Below, piece after piece: positions 52,732 to 62,019 of a stretch of 64,000 nucleotides of DNA (positions within the stretch are counted from its first letter, which is position 1; each line of letters opens with the position of its first letter). The translations under genes were made by a program, and so were the position numbers. The DNA lies in assembly GCA_965262315.1 (NCBI GenBank), contig CBDHFJ010000163.1, positions 1 through 64,000 on the forward strand, in the 5' to 3' direction. The notes below the pieces were generated by a model. It searched no databases. It saw nothing but the letters and a program-made list of their open reading frames with translations, and was not told the DNA's origin. This stretch comes from JBCCFK01 sp965262315 (GTDB lineage: Bacteria; Actinomycetota; Acidimicrobiia; Acidimicrobiales; UBA8592).

Positions 52732-53544
52732 ATGGCGCTGCCGAAGCTGGTCGCGCTCGACGTCGACGGCACGCTGGCCGACCCCGAGGGGGTCGTCCGG
52801 CCGCGCACCCTCGCCGCGGTGGCGGCGGTGCGCGCCGCGGGGTCCGAAGTCGTGGTGGCCACGGGCCGCCCCTGGCGCATCGCCGAGCGGACCATCGGCG
52901 AGATCGGTGGCGCTGGGTGGGCCGTCTGCTCGAACGGGTCGATGGCGCTCCGGCTCGGCGACGAACCCGAGGTGATCCGGAACCTCTTCCTGCCGGACGA
53001 TCTGCCGGGGCCGGTCGTCACCGCGCTCCGGGCCGCCCTCCCCGGCATCCGGTTCGCCTTCGAGTTCGAGTTCGGCGCCAAGTCCGAACCGGGCTGGCAG
53101 GAACGGCTCCCACCTGGAGTGCCGATCGGGCCGTACGTCGACGACATCTTGACGCTGCTGCACGGCGACCGAGGGCGTGTGCGGAAGGTCATCGCCTTCC
53201 ATGACGACTACGACCATCGCATCGCCGAGCTGGCGGCCGTGCTCCAGGAGCACACAGGGGAGGGGTATCACGTCGGTGCCTCCGGCCTCCCGTTCGCCGA
53301 GGTGGGGATGCCCGGCGTGAACAAGGCGGTGGCCCTCGCCGAGATCTGCGATCGCCTCGGGATCGAGGCCGTCGACGTCCTCGCGTTCGGTGACGAGATG
53401 AACGACACCGAGATGCTGGCCTGGGCCGGCACGGGGGTCGCCATGGGCAACGCCACCGAACCGGCTCGTGCCGCCGCCGATCTCGTGGTCCCGTCCAACG
53501 CAGACGACGGCGTGGCCCAGTACCTCGAAGCGCTGCTGGGCTGA
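52732..53544 (+). CDS. HAD-superfamily phosphatase (Cof type)
   Basis: 270 aa. HAD motif I VALDVDGTL with nucleophile Asp10 and Asp12; motif II ATGRPWRIAE; large C2B cap; motif III/IV GDEMNDTEMLAW. Acts on small phosphorylated metabolites or sugars. Last gene of the operon, overlapping the preceding gene closely, though its own function may be general. Confidence 0.87.
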   Translation: MALPKLVALDVDGTLADPEGVVRPRTLAAVAAVRAAGSEVVVATGRPWRIAERTIGEIGGAGWAVCSNGSMALRLGDEPEVIRNLFLPDDLPGPVVTALRAALPGIRFAFEFEFGAKSEPGWQERLPPGVPIGPYVDDILTLLHGDRGRVRKVIAFHDDYDHRIAELAAVLQEHTGEGYHVGASGLPFAEVGMPGVNKAVALAEICDRLGIEAVDVLAFGDEMNDTEMLAWAGTGVAMGNATEPARAAADLVVPSNADDGVAQYLEALLG

Positions 53545-53558
53545 TCGCAGACGAGACC

Positions 53559-53586
53559 GGGGTCGGAGCCCGAGGGCCCCGACCCC
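53559..53586. terminator. Hairpin terminator between converging genes
   Basis: GGGGTCGG pairs with CCGACCCC, with an inner GCC/GGC pair. Lies between the HAD stop and the lipoprotein stop. Strong stem, no T-run, so it could serve both strands. Confidence 0.5.
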
Positions 53587-53593
53587 GCTGGCC

Positions 53594-55145
53594 TCATCCG
53601 GTCTGGAACGTCAGCGCGCCCAGCTGGGCGATCACGCCCGGTTCGAGAGCCGAGTAGCGGACAGCCCGCGAACTGTCGACGAAGTAGGTCCACGTCGAGG
53701 CACCGGGGAGCTGGAAGGACATCACGTAGCGGCCGGCCCGCAACGACAGGATCTCGAAGCGGCCCTCGTCATCGGTCACGGTGGTCCGCGCGTACGGGTC
53801 GAGGGCGCATGGCGAGTCGCCTTCGAACTCGTCGTCGAGATCCTCGACGCACACCTCCACCGCAGCGCCGACGATCGGATTGCCGGCCTGGTCGACCGCC
53901 AGACCGCTCAGACCCGCCCAGGGCTCTGGCGCGTCCGCTGGGAGCTGCGGGCCCTGGCCGACGACGACGATGGTGTAGACGTTGTTGTCGATGAGGCCCG
54001 AGTTGTCGATCCGGTATGTCCTGGCCACGTTGTCCTCGAACACCGTCACGCCGTACGCGGTCGCCGCCCAGACCCGACCGAGGTCGTCGATCGCCACTGC
54101 TCGCACGTCGTTGGACGACATGCCGTCGTCGCGCCCGACGTCGATGACGGCGCCGCCCTGGAAGACGTCGATGCCGTCCTGGAACGACGTGGTCACGGCC
54201 AGGTCCTCGATCGCATCCACCGAGCGTGAACCGATGAACGACCCCTCGATCTCTCGCCACGCACCGTCCTCGAAGACCGCCACGAAGCCGCTGGTCGTGA
54301 CCCAGACCGCGTAGCTGCCGTCGCTCCGTTCCTCGATGGCGATCGCGTTCGGGGCCAGGAACGACGAGAACCCGTTGCCCTCGTTCCACACGGTCCATGC
54401 GCCGTCCTGGAATCGAGCCACGTCGCGTGCACCCGCGATCCACACCGCACCGTCGGGCGCGATCTCGATCCCTGAGATGAGGTTGGGGAAATTCGGCACC
54501 CGGGAAGATGTCCGTCGTCTGGAAGACGGTCACCTCGTCGCCCGAGATTCGAGTCACGGTGTCGAAGGACTGGCCCCACAGCTGGTCGCCCCGACATGCC
54601 AGGGACTCGTCGGCCTCGATGGGGATCTGACTCCACTGGTCCCCGGTCAGGGTGGAGAAGCCGTTGAAGTCGACCGTCACGATGCGGCCGTCGTCGCAGG
54701 CCGCGAGGTCGTTGACCCATTCCCGGATCGGCGCGTCCGCGTTCGTGTAGCTCACCCACGTGCCGTCCTGGAGGCACGAGAGTCCGCGACGCGTGCCGGC
54801 GCACATCGTCCCCGGTTCGGGCACCTGCAGGCCCGGGCCGAACGCCGGGTCCGGCGGCGCCTCCACGACCGGTTCGGGTTCGGGGGTCGGCGTCGGAGGC
54901 TCCGTGGGCTCGGGCACCGGAGTGGCGGTCGGTTCGGGCTCCGGGGTGGCAGTGGGTTCCGGCTCCGGTGTCGGGGTTGCCTCCTCAGCGGTCGTCTCCT
55001 CGGCGGGCGGATCGCCGGCAAGGCTCTCGGCGAAGGAACCCTCGCCGTCCCCGCCGCACGCGGCCCCGATCATCGTCAGCACGAGCAGCATGGCAGCCGC
55101 CCGTGCGCGGCCCGTCCACCGCGCTGCTCCGTTCCCGCCGGACAT
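53594..55145 (-). pseudogene. Frameshifted secreted lipoprotein with Pro-Glu-Thr linker and beta-propeller-like domain
   Basis: ATG 55145 gives signal peptide and lipobox MIGAACGGD. A Pro/Glu/Thr linker follows, then repeated blades of the form DGTWVSYTN, DGAWTVWNEG, DGAWREIEG (two-component-propeller-like). The C-terminal ~110 residues form a carboxypeptidase-regulatory-like domain (LAVDQAGNPIVGAAVEVCVE). The frame changes at the T3C4 run 54485-54491: upstream frame reads FPGAEFP then leaves family sense, downstream frame resumes FPNLISG. Deleting one base restores a ~517-residue protein. Either a homopolymer sequencing error or a true frameshift; selection looks intact on both sides. Confidence 0.7.
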
Positions 55146-55275
55146 TCCTGGCACCCCCGCCGTGTTGTCTCGCTTCGCCGATTGGCGAGGGTAGGAGACC
55201 ACATCAACGACCGGTCAACCGTCTGCTCGCTGACAGTTCACCGCGTTCGCGCGTCGACCCTGCGATGATTGCCCG

Positions 55276-55806
55276 ATGAGCGAGACCGGTGAGCCCGACT
55301 ACGTCGACAACTACGAGGACGTGTCGATGTTCTCGTTGTCCGAGGCACGTGAGGCCACGCTCCTCGACCGCCAGACCGAGTGTGTGTTCATGTGGGCGAC
55401 GCAAACGGGCGACGCAGTTGGCGTATACATGAACTACGTGGTCCACGAGGGCCGGTTCTGGTTGACGTGTACTCGCAGGCGGAAGCGAGTCGCAGCGCTG
55501 GAACGCCGCCCCCGTGCGGCCGTGGCGGTGTCGAGCCGTGGGACCGACATCGGCATCAGTCAAGCCATCACCTACAAGGGTGACGTGATCCTCCATGATG
55601 ATGACGAGACGCTCCAGTGGTTCTATCGAGCCCTTGCCGAGAAGGTTCGCCCCGGTGACACCACCAAGCAGGACGCCTTCGTCCACCACCTCGACACGCC
55701 CGGGCGCGTGGTCATCGAACTCGTGCCCGACACCCGGATCGGGTTCGACTCCGACGCCATGTTCCGTGACAGCCCCGCCGGGCGGCCGCCCACGCAGCTG
55801 GGCTGA
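55276..55806 (+). CDS. Pyridoxamine 5'-phosphate oxidase-like (FMN/F420-binding split barrel) protein
   Basis: 176 aa. EAREATLLDRQTECVFMWATQ then FWLTCTRRRKRVAALERRPRAAVAVSS is the split-barrel core. Actinobacterial homologues bind F420 or FMN and act as reductases or general oxidoreductases. ATG 55276. The downstream SH3 gene begins 41 nt inside its end in another frame. Confidence 0.78.
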   Translation: MSETGEPDYVDNYEDVSMFSLSEAREATLLDRQTECVFMWATQTGDAVGVYMNYVVHEGRFWLTCTRRRKRVAALERRPRAAVAVSSRGTDIGISQAITYKGDVILHDDDETLQWFYRALAEKVRPGDTTKQDAFVHHLDTPGRVVIELVPDTRIGFDSDAMFRDSPAGRPPTQLG

Positions 55807-56576
55807 TCTCGCCCGGATCGTCGCCCTGGTGTCGGCCGTCGCGCTGGGGACCAGCGCCTGCGTCTACAGCTCGAACAACCGGGCCGACGAACTCGCCAAC
55901 GCCACCGCCACGCCGGTGCGAACGGCGACGCCTGTCCCCGATGCCGACGAGCCCGGCGGCGACACCACCGAGTCCGCCGTGGACCCGGTCGCGACCCCCG
56001 GCGACGACGCCGGCGAAGACAGCGACGACCCCGGCGGGACCATCGACGACGGTGGGGAGTCGGAGCCCGACGAGCAGCCATCGGCCACCGCTCCGGGCTG
56101 GGTCGAGGTGGTCAACGTCGATGTCCGGCTCAATGTGCGATCAGGCCCGGGTACCGACAACCCTGTGGTCGATCAGGCCGACCTCGGCCTGACCTTGCGG
56201 ACCACCGGCCAACAGGAGCTGGTGGAGGGCACCCCCTGGTTCGAGGTGGAGCTGGACGAGGGCACCGGGTGGGTCCACAGCGGATTCGTCGCCGCCACCC
56301 AGCAGCCGACGCCGACCCCGCTCGCCACGCCCACCCCCGCTCGCCACCCCCACACCGCAGCTGACCGGGGACGAGCTCGTCGTCGATGCCCCCGACGGTC
56401 TCAACATGCGGACCGAACCTCGGTCCGACGCCGATCGGATCAAGACCATCGACGACGGGACCCTGGTCGTGCCGACCGGCCGGACCGCGACCGACGACGA
56501 CGACACGGCGTGGACCGAGATCACCGACGGCGGCGACACCGGCTGGGTCGCGTCGCAGTTCCTCACCGCGCCCTGA
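55766..56576 (+). pseudogene. Frameshifted SH3b-domain lipoprotein
   Basis: GTG 55766 starts a signal with lipobox LGTSACVYS. An acidic linker precedes the first SH3b domain (VRLNVRSGPGTDNPVVDQ, WVHSGFV). After TPLATPTP the frame must change to read the second SH3b domain (LNMRTEPRSDADRIKT, GWVASQFLTAP) ending at TGA 56574-56576. The shift lies near 56334-56339, where a 19-bp unit containing CCCCGCTCGCC is repeated (56316 and 56335) and has C5. One base too many explains it. Sequencing error, duplication or slippage are all possible. Confidence 0.65.
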
Positions 56577-56646
56577 CCGCAGGGCACCCGGCGAGTGCCC
56601 TGCTGCTACGTTCGCCCCGCAGGCCGACGAGACGAGGGGGACGGAC

Positions 56647-59600
56647 GTGCTGGGCAAGGTGTTGGTGGCCAACCGCGGGGAGATCGCGGTGCGGATCTGT
56701 CGGAGCGCACAGGACCTGGGCATCGCCACGGTGGCCGTGGCCCCGGCTGACGACCTCACCAGCCGGCACGCTGAGGCTGCCGACGAGCTGGTGACCCTCG
56801 ACGGTGCCGGTCCTGCTGCCTATCTGGACGTCGCGGCCATCGTGGCCGCCGCCGTCGACACCGGGTGTGACGCCGTCCACCCGGGTTACGGGTTCCTGGC
56901 CGAGAACGCCGCGCTGGCGGCAGCGTGCGGCGAGGCCGGTCTCGCCTTCGTGGGCCCGACCCCGGCGACGCTGGAGCTCTTCGGCGACAAGAGCAGCGCA
57001 CGGGCTCACGCCCGGGCGTGTGGCGTGCCCACCCCTGCAGGGACGTCGGGGCCCACCAGCCTGCAGGAGGCCACCGACTTCCTGCGGTCGCTCGGCGGAA
57101 GCTCCGTCATGGTCAAAGCCGTCGCCGGTGGCGGTGGTCGGGGCATGCGGCCGGCCGCAGACGAGACCGAGCTCGCCCAGGTCTGGGAGCGGTGCTCGTC
57201 CGAAGCCGCGGGTGCGTTCGGCAACGGCGACCTGTACGTCGAGCGCCTCTTCGAGGGCGCACGCCACGTCGAGGTGCAGATCGTGGGTGATGGTGCGGGC
57301 GGCGTGGCCGTGGTGGGCGAACGCGAGTGCAGCATCCAGCGCCAGCGACAGAAGCTGATCGAGATGGCACCCGCACCCGCCCTCGATGACGCGGTCCGGG
57401 AGCGACTGCACACCCACGCCCGGGCACTCGCCGCGGCGTGTGACTACCGCAGCCTCGGGACGATGGAGTTCCTGGTCGCCGGCGAGGAGGTCGTGTTCCT
57501 CGAGGGCAACGCCCGGATCCAGGTCGAGCACACCGTGACCGAGGAGGTGTTCGGGGTGGACCTGGTGGCGGTGCAGTTCGCCATCGCGGCCGGCGAGACG
57601 AGCTCCGTTGCTGCGATGGAAGCTGCGCCGCGTGGGGTGGCGGTGCAGGCCCGGGTGAACCTCGAGACGGTCGACGCCGACGCGGCGGTCCGGCCCTCCG
57701 GTGGAACCCTCGGGCGCTACGAGATGCCTGCGGGCATCGGGATCCGCGTGGACGACTACGGCCGGGCCGGCTACGTCACCAACCCCCGCTACGACTCGCT
57801 GCTGGCGAAGGTGATCGCCCACGGGCCCGACTTCGGGGTCGCCCTCCGTCGTCTGGCCCGGGCGCTCGACGAGACCGTGGTCGACCTCCCCACGACGGCC
57901 CCGCTGTTGGCCCAGGTCGTGCGCCACGACGATGTCGCGATCGGCGCCCTCCACACCACGTGGCTCGACGAGCATCTGCCCGAGCTCCTCGACGCGGTCC
58001 CCGTCGTGGAGCCAGGTCGGGCCCCGGCCGGCGCAGGTGCGGTGGTCGACAGCGTCGATCCACTGGCGGTCCTCGCTCACGGCCGATCGGCCAGCCTCGA
58101 CGCCCCAGAGGCTCCCGAGCTCGTGGCCGACGGTGAGGTCGTCGTGGCCCCGCTCCAGGGCACGATCGTCTCGATCGACGTGGCGGTCGGTGACCCGGTG
58201 GCCCAGGGCCAGCAGGTCGCAGTGATGGAAGCCATGAAGATGGAACATGTCGTCGCCACGACCGTGGCAGGCGTCGTCCGGAGCATCGGCGTCGAACCGG
58301 GGACGGCCGTCTTCGAGGGCGCGGTCCTGGTCGGCATCGAACCCGGAGACGTCGCAGCCACCGAGATGGGCGCCGACGAGACGGTCGACCTCGACCACAT
58401 CCGCCCCGACCTGGCCGAGGCCATCGAGCGCCACGACATCGGCCTGGACGCCCGTCGGCCGGCTGCGGTCGACAAGCGGCGCCGCACCGGTCAGCGCACC
58501 GCCCGCGAGAACCTCGACCATCTGCTGGATCCCGGTTCCTACATCGAGTACGGGCCGCTGGTGATCGCGCCGCAGCGCCGACGCCGAAGCGTCGAGGACC
58601 TCATCGAGAACACGCCGGCCGACGGCATGATCGCCGGCATCGGGTCGGTCAACGGCGACCTGTTCGACGACGAGCGAACGCGCTGTGTCGTCATGTCGTA
58701 CGACTACACGGTCCTGGCGGGCACCCAGGGCGGCAACAACCACCGGAAGAAGGATCGGCTCTTCGAGCTCGCCCACCAGTGGCAGCTGCCCGTGATCTTC
58801 TTCACCGAAGGTGGTGGGGGGCGTCCCGGCGACACCGACGGTGTGGGTGTCGCCGGTCTCGATTGCCTGGCGTTCGGTTACTGGGGCGACCTGTCGGGTC
58901 TGGTGCCGATGGTGGGTATCAACTCCGGGTACTGCTTCGCCGGCAATGCCGCGATCCTGGGCTGTTGCGACGTCGTCATCGCCACCGAGAACTCGAACAT
59001 CGGCATGGGTGGCCCCGCCATGATCGAGGGAGGCGGCCTCGGAGTGTTCCGGCCCACCGAGATCGGTCCCATCGGATCGCAACGGGCCAACGGCGTGGTC
59101 GACATCGTGGTGAAGGACGAAGCCGAGGCGGTCGAGACCGCCAAGCAGTACCTCTCGTACTTCCAGGGTCCCGTCGACGAGTGGGACTGTGCCGACCAGC
59201 GGCTGCTCCGCTCCGCCATCCCCGAGAACCGGCTGCGGATCTACGACATCCGAAGCGTGATCGACACCCTGTTCGACACCGGCTCGGTGCTGGAGCTTCG
59301 CCGCGACTTCGGGCTGGGCATGATCACCGCCCTGGCCCGGATCGAGGGCCGACCGGTCGGGGTGCTGGCGAACAACCCGGCCCATCTGGCCGGGGCCATC
59401 GACGCCGACGGCGCCGACAAGGCCGCACGCTTCATGCAGCTCTGCGACGCCTTCGACCTGCCGATCGTGCAGCTCTGTGACACCCCCGGGATCATGGTGG
59501 GTCCCGAGGCCGAGAAGCAGGCCCTGGTCCGCCACGCCTGCCGCATGTTCGTCGTCGGCCGCAGTGTCACCGTGCCCACGTGCACCATCGTCCTCCGCAA

Positions 59601-59955
59601 GGGTTATGGCCTCGGTGCGCAGGCCATGGCATCGGGCGGCTTCAAGTTCCCGATGTTCACGGTGGCCTGGCCCACCGGTGAGTTCGGCGGCATGGGCTTG
59701 GAGGGTGCGGTGAAGCTCGGCTATCGCAAGGAGCTCGAAGCGGTCGAGGACCCCCAGGAACGCCGTGCGCTGTTCGACCAGCTCGTCGACCGCATGTACA
59801 CCGTGGGCAAGGCCGTCAGCATGGCCGACCACTTCGAGATCGACGACGTGATCGACCCCATGGCGTCACGCCACTGGATCGCAACTGCGTTCTCCTCGGT
59901 GCCACCGCCACCGCGCCGAACCACCAAGAAGCGCCCCTGCATCGACACCTGGTGA
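56647..59955 (+). CDS. Single-chain acyl-CoA carboxylase (BC-BCCP-CT)
   Basis: 1102 aa. Residues 1-450 biotin carboxylase (ATP-grasp; VMVKAVAGGGGRGM, ECSIQRQRQKLIE, EGNARIQVEH). Residues ~500-575 biotin carrier with EAMKMEH, biotinyl Lys531. Residues ~590-1090 carboxyltransferase N and C domains (TENSNIGMGGPAMIEGGGLG, LCDTPGIMVGPEAEKQ). All functions of acyl-CoA carboxylation lie on one chain, as in long-chain acyl-CoA carboxylases, unlike split acc operons. Makes malonyl-type CoA from acyl-CoA. GTG 56647 follows GAGGGGGAC. Monocistronic, with a repeat array behind it. Confidence 0.92.
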   Translation: MLGKVLVANRGEIAVRICRSAQDLGIATVAVAPADDLTSRHAEAADELVTLDGAGPAAYLDVAAIVAAAVDTGCDAVHPGYGFLAENAALAAACGEAGLAFVGPTPATLELFGDKSSARAHARACGVPTPAGTSGPTSLQEATDFLRSLGGSSVMVKAVAGGGGRGMRPAADETELAQVWERCSSEAAGAFGNGDLYVERLFEGARHVEVQIVGDGAGGVAVVGERECSIQRQRQKLIEMAPAPALDDAVRERLHTHARALAAACDYRSLGTMEFLVAGEEVVFLEGNARIQVEHTVTEEVFGVDLVAVQFAIAAGETSSVAAMEAAPRGVAVQARVNLETVDADAAVRPSGGTLGRYEMPAGIGIRVDDYGRAGYVTNPRYDSLLAKVIAHGPDFGVALRRLARALDETVVDLPTTAPLLAQVVRHDDVAIGALHTTWLDEHLPELLDAVPVVEPGRAPAGAGAVVDSVDPLAVLAHGRSASLDAPEAPELVADGEVVVAPLQGTIVSIDVAVGDPVAQGQQVAVMEAMKMEHVVATTVAGVVRSIGVEPGTAVFEGAVLVGIEPGDVAATEMGADETVDLDHIRPDLAEAIERHDIGLDARRPAAVDKRRRTGQRTARENLDHLLDPGSYIEYGPLVIAPQRRRRSVEDLIENTPADGMIAGIGSVNGDLFDDERTRCVVMSYDYTVLAGTQGGNNHRKKDRLFELAHQWQLPVIFFTEGGGGRPGDTDGVGVAGLDCLAFGYWGDLSGLVPMVGINSGYCFAGNAAILGCCDVVIATENSNIGMGGPAMIEGGGLGVFRPTEIGPIGSQRANGVVDIVVKDEAEAVETAKQYLSYFQGPVDEWDCADQRLLRSAIPENRLRIYDIRSVIDTLFDTGSVLELRRDFGLGMITALARIEGRPVGVLANNPAHLAGAIDADGADKAARFMQLCDAFDLPIVQLCDTPGIMVGPEAEKQALVRHACRMFVVGRSVTVPTCTIVLRKGYGLGAQAMASGGFKFPMFTVAWPTGEFGGMGLEGAVKLGYRKELEAVEDPQERRALFDQLVDRMYTVGKAVSMADHFEIDDVIDPMASRHWIATAFSSVPPPPRRTTKKRPCIDTW

Positions 59956-60393
59956 CTGTCGTTCGCTTCGCTCACTGCCGTTCGCTTCGCTCACTTACCG
60001 AGTTCGACGGGTCGCTCCGCTCCCCGCCGAACTCGATGCCGAACGGTCAGCAGCAGCGCCGACCGTCGTTCGCTTCGCTCACTGCCGTTCGCTTCGCTCA
60101 CTTACCGAGTTCGACGGGTCGCTCCGCTCCCCGCCGAACTCGATGCCGAACGGTCAGCAGCAGCGCCGACCGTCGTTCGGCTTCGCTCACTGCCGTTCGC
60201 TTCGCTCACTGCCGTTCGCTTCGCTCACTGCCGTTCGCTTCGCTCACTTACCGAGTTCGACGGGTCGCTCCGCTCCCCGCCGAACTCGATGCCGAACGGT
60301 CAGCAGCAGCGCTGACCGTCGTTCGCTCCGCTCCCCGCCGAACTCGATGCCGAACGGTCAGCAGCAGCGCTGAACGGTCAGCTGGGGCGCGCT
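59956..60393. repeat. 107-bp tandem intergenic repeat array with internal hairpins
   Basis: Starts directly at the carboxylase stop. Copies begin at 59958, 60065 and 60172 (period 107), plus a partial fourth. Each has two or more GTTCGCTTCGCTCAC elements (eight in all, one variant with an extra g) and a palindrome CGAGTTCG...CGAACTCG at 59999-60035, 60106-60142 and 60253-60289. The third copy holds extra copies of the 19-bp element. Lies between converging genes, so termination or mRNA stabilisation is plausible. Confidence 0.85.
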
Positions 60394-60409
60394 CTGGTGT
60401 TTGTCCGCC

Positions 60410-61273
60410 TCAGGCGGCGGTGGCGTTGCGTTGGCGGTTCTCGACGAGGGCGACGCCCAACAGCACCAGACCAGCGAGGAGGCTGAGCCACACGCCGATG
60501 CCGGTGTCGAGTCGGGCCTCCACCCGGACGATCGAGATCAGCGTGGCCAACGGGACCAGGAAGGCCACGAGGCCGAGGCCGAACAACGCATGGGAGTGGA
60601 GGAGGTTCGGGCCGGGTTCGGCGAGCCCTTGGGGCCGAAGCCGCATCGCGGCGGCGACGAACACGACCGCGCCAACGATCAGCAGGATGTAGCCCAGTCG
60701 GGGGCCGGACACGCCGAACTCGTTGCTGCTCGCGCCATCGAACGCGCTGAGCGACAGCGTTCCGTCACCCAGGTATTCGAGGAACGGGAACAACGCGACG
60801 CCCAGGCCGCCGAGCAAGGCGATGAGCGAGTAGAGGCGTCGATTCGACGCCGGTAGGTCCTCGCTCGTTCCCGGCGTGGTCGCGCTGAGTGTCAGCAACC
60901 CGATCTGAGGGATGAACGACGCCGGGAAGTAGGCGGCCGGAATGGCCCACCCGGTCCCGGTCTCGAAGACGGCGAGCCAGCCGACGACGAACGCGATGGG
61001 GATGATGGTCGCCGCGATACCCAGGGCGATGGTCAGCTGCTCGACGCCCAGACCGGGGAGCACCGTGGTGCGACCCATGATCCGCATGATGGCGAGCATG
61101 ACCAGCAGTGCGCCGAGAACGACGGCGATGATGCCGAATCCCGACCCGCCGTCTGCGGAGAACGCACCCTCGTCCGGGTCGCCACGCTTGGCCCACGACC
61201 CGAAGGTCACGAACAGGAAGTACAGGACGGCGAACGCGAGGTGCGCCAGCTGAAGTGCTCTCTTGAGGTTCAT
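60410..61273 (-). CDS. Uncharacterised integral membrane protein of the Liv-type operon
   Basis: 287 aa, about seven transmembrane segments (AHLAFAVLYFLFVTFGSW, GIIAVVLGALLVMLAIMRI, LGYILLIVGAVVFVAAAMRL, GVWLSLLAGLVLLGVALVE). No family recognised. The start overlaps the LivF stop by ATGA, so it is co-translated with the transporter; an accessory membrane subunit is the simplest reading. Followed downstream by the repeat array. Confidence 0.6.
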   Translation of the reverse strand: MNLKRALQLAHLAFAVLYFLFVTFGSWAKRGDPDEGAFSADGGSGFGIIAVVLGALLVMLAIMRIMGRTTVLPGLGVEQLTIALGIAATIIPIAFVVGWLAVFETGTGWAIPAAYFPASFIPQIGLLTLSATTPGTSEDLPASNRRLYSLIALLGGLGVALFPFLEYLGDGTLSLSAFDGASSNEFGVSGPRLGYILLIVGAVVFVAAAMRLRPQGLAEPGPNLLHSHALFGLGLVAFLVPLATLISIVRVEARLDTGIGVWLSLLAGLVLLGVALVENRQRNATAA

Positions 61274-62019
61274 GCGTGTTCCTCCGCGATGTCGCCACCG
61301 AGGTAGCTGGCCTCCAGGAGATCCTGGCGCTCGATCAGCTCGGCTGCGGATCCTTCGAGCACGATCTCCCCGTGACTCATCACGTACGCCCGGTCGGCGA
61401 CCTCGAGCGCGAGGTGGACGTGCTGTTCGACGATCAAGACGCCGGCGCCCGTGCGGTCGGCGATGTCTCGCACGATCGGCAACAGGCGCTCGACGATGAT
61501 CGGGGCCAGGCCCAGACTCATCTCGTCGACGAGCAGGAGCTTGGGTTTGCCGACGAGGGCCCGAGCCATGGCGAGCATCTGTTGCTCACCGCCCGACAGC
61601 AGGCCGGCTCTGCGGCCCATGAGCGGGCGCAGCGCCGGGAGCAGCTCGAGGGCTTCCTCATAGCCGGCGGTCTGGGCGGCGCGGTTGCCCCGAAGCCCGA
61701 GCTTCAGGTTCTCCTGGACCGTGAGCCCGAAGAACAGCGAGCGATCCTCGGGCACGTGGGCCAGACCGCGCCGGGCGGTGCGATGGGGTGCGCCGAACGT
61801 GGTGGGCTCGCCGAGCACGTTGACCGAGCCCTCGAGCACCTTCAGCAGCCCCGACGTGGTCAGCAGGGTCGTGGTCTTGCCGGCACCGTTGGGGCCGAGC
61901 AGGGCGACCACCTCGCCGGCGTCGACGTGGAGGTTCAGGTCGCGGACCACGGCGACCCCGGCGTAGCCGGAGGCGAGGCCCTTGATGTCGAGGAGTCGCT
62001 TCGAGGGATCGACCGTCAT
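61270..62019 (-). CDS. livF: Branched-chain amino-acid ABC transporter ATPase, LivF type
   Basis: 249 aa. Walker A LLGPNGAGKTTTL, signature LSGGEQQMLAMARAL, Walker B LLLVDEMSLGLAP, switch His in IVEQHVHLALE. Shorter form typical of LivF. ATGA overlaps on both sides (LivG stop 62016, membrane gene start 61273). Energises uptake of a hydrophobic amino acid, amide or acid. Confidence 0.9.
   Translation of the reverse strand: MTVDPSKRLLDIKGLASGYAGVAVVRDLNLHVDAGEVVALLGPNGAGKTTTLLTTSGLLKVLEGSVNVLGEPTTFGAPHRTARRGLAHVPEDRSLFFGLTVQENLKLGLRGNRAAQTAGYEEALELLPALRPLMGRRAGLLSGGEQQMLAMARALVGKPKLLLVDEMSLGLAPIIVERLLPIVRDIADRTGAGVLIVEQHVHLALEVADRAYVMSHGEIVLEGSAAELIERQDLLEASYLGGDIAEEHA

Noticed and set aside
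56563..59832. 1089-residue minus-strand ORF
   Set aside because: It is the complement of the acyl-CoA carboxylase, with Asp/Val/His/Gly-rich composition and no domain.
59956..60393. CRISPR-like array
   Set aside because: The units are contiguous with no unique spacers and no cas genes; repeat parts expand internally.
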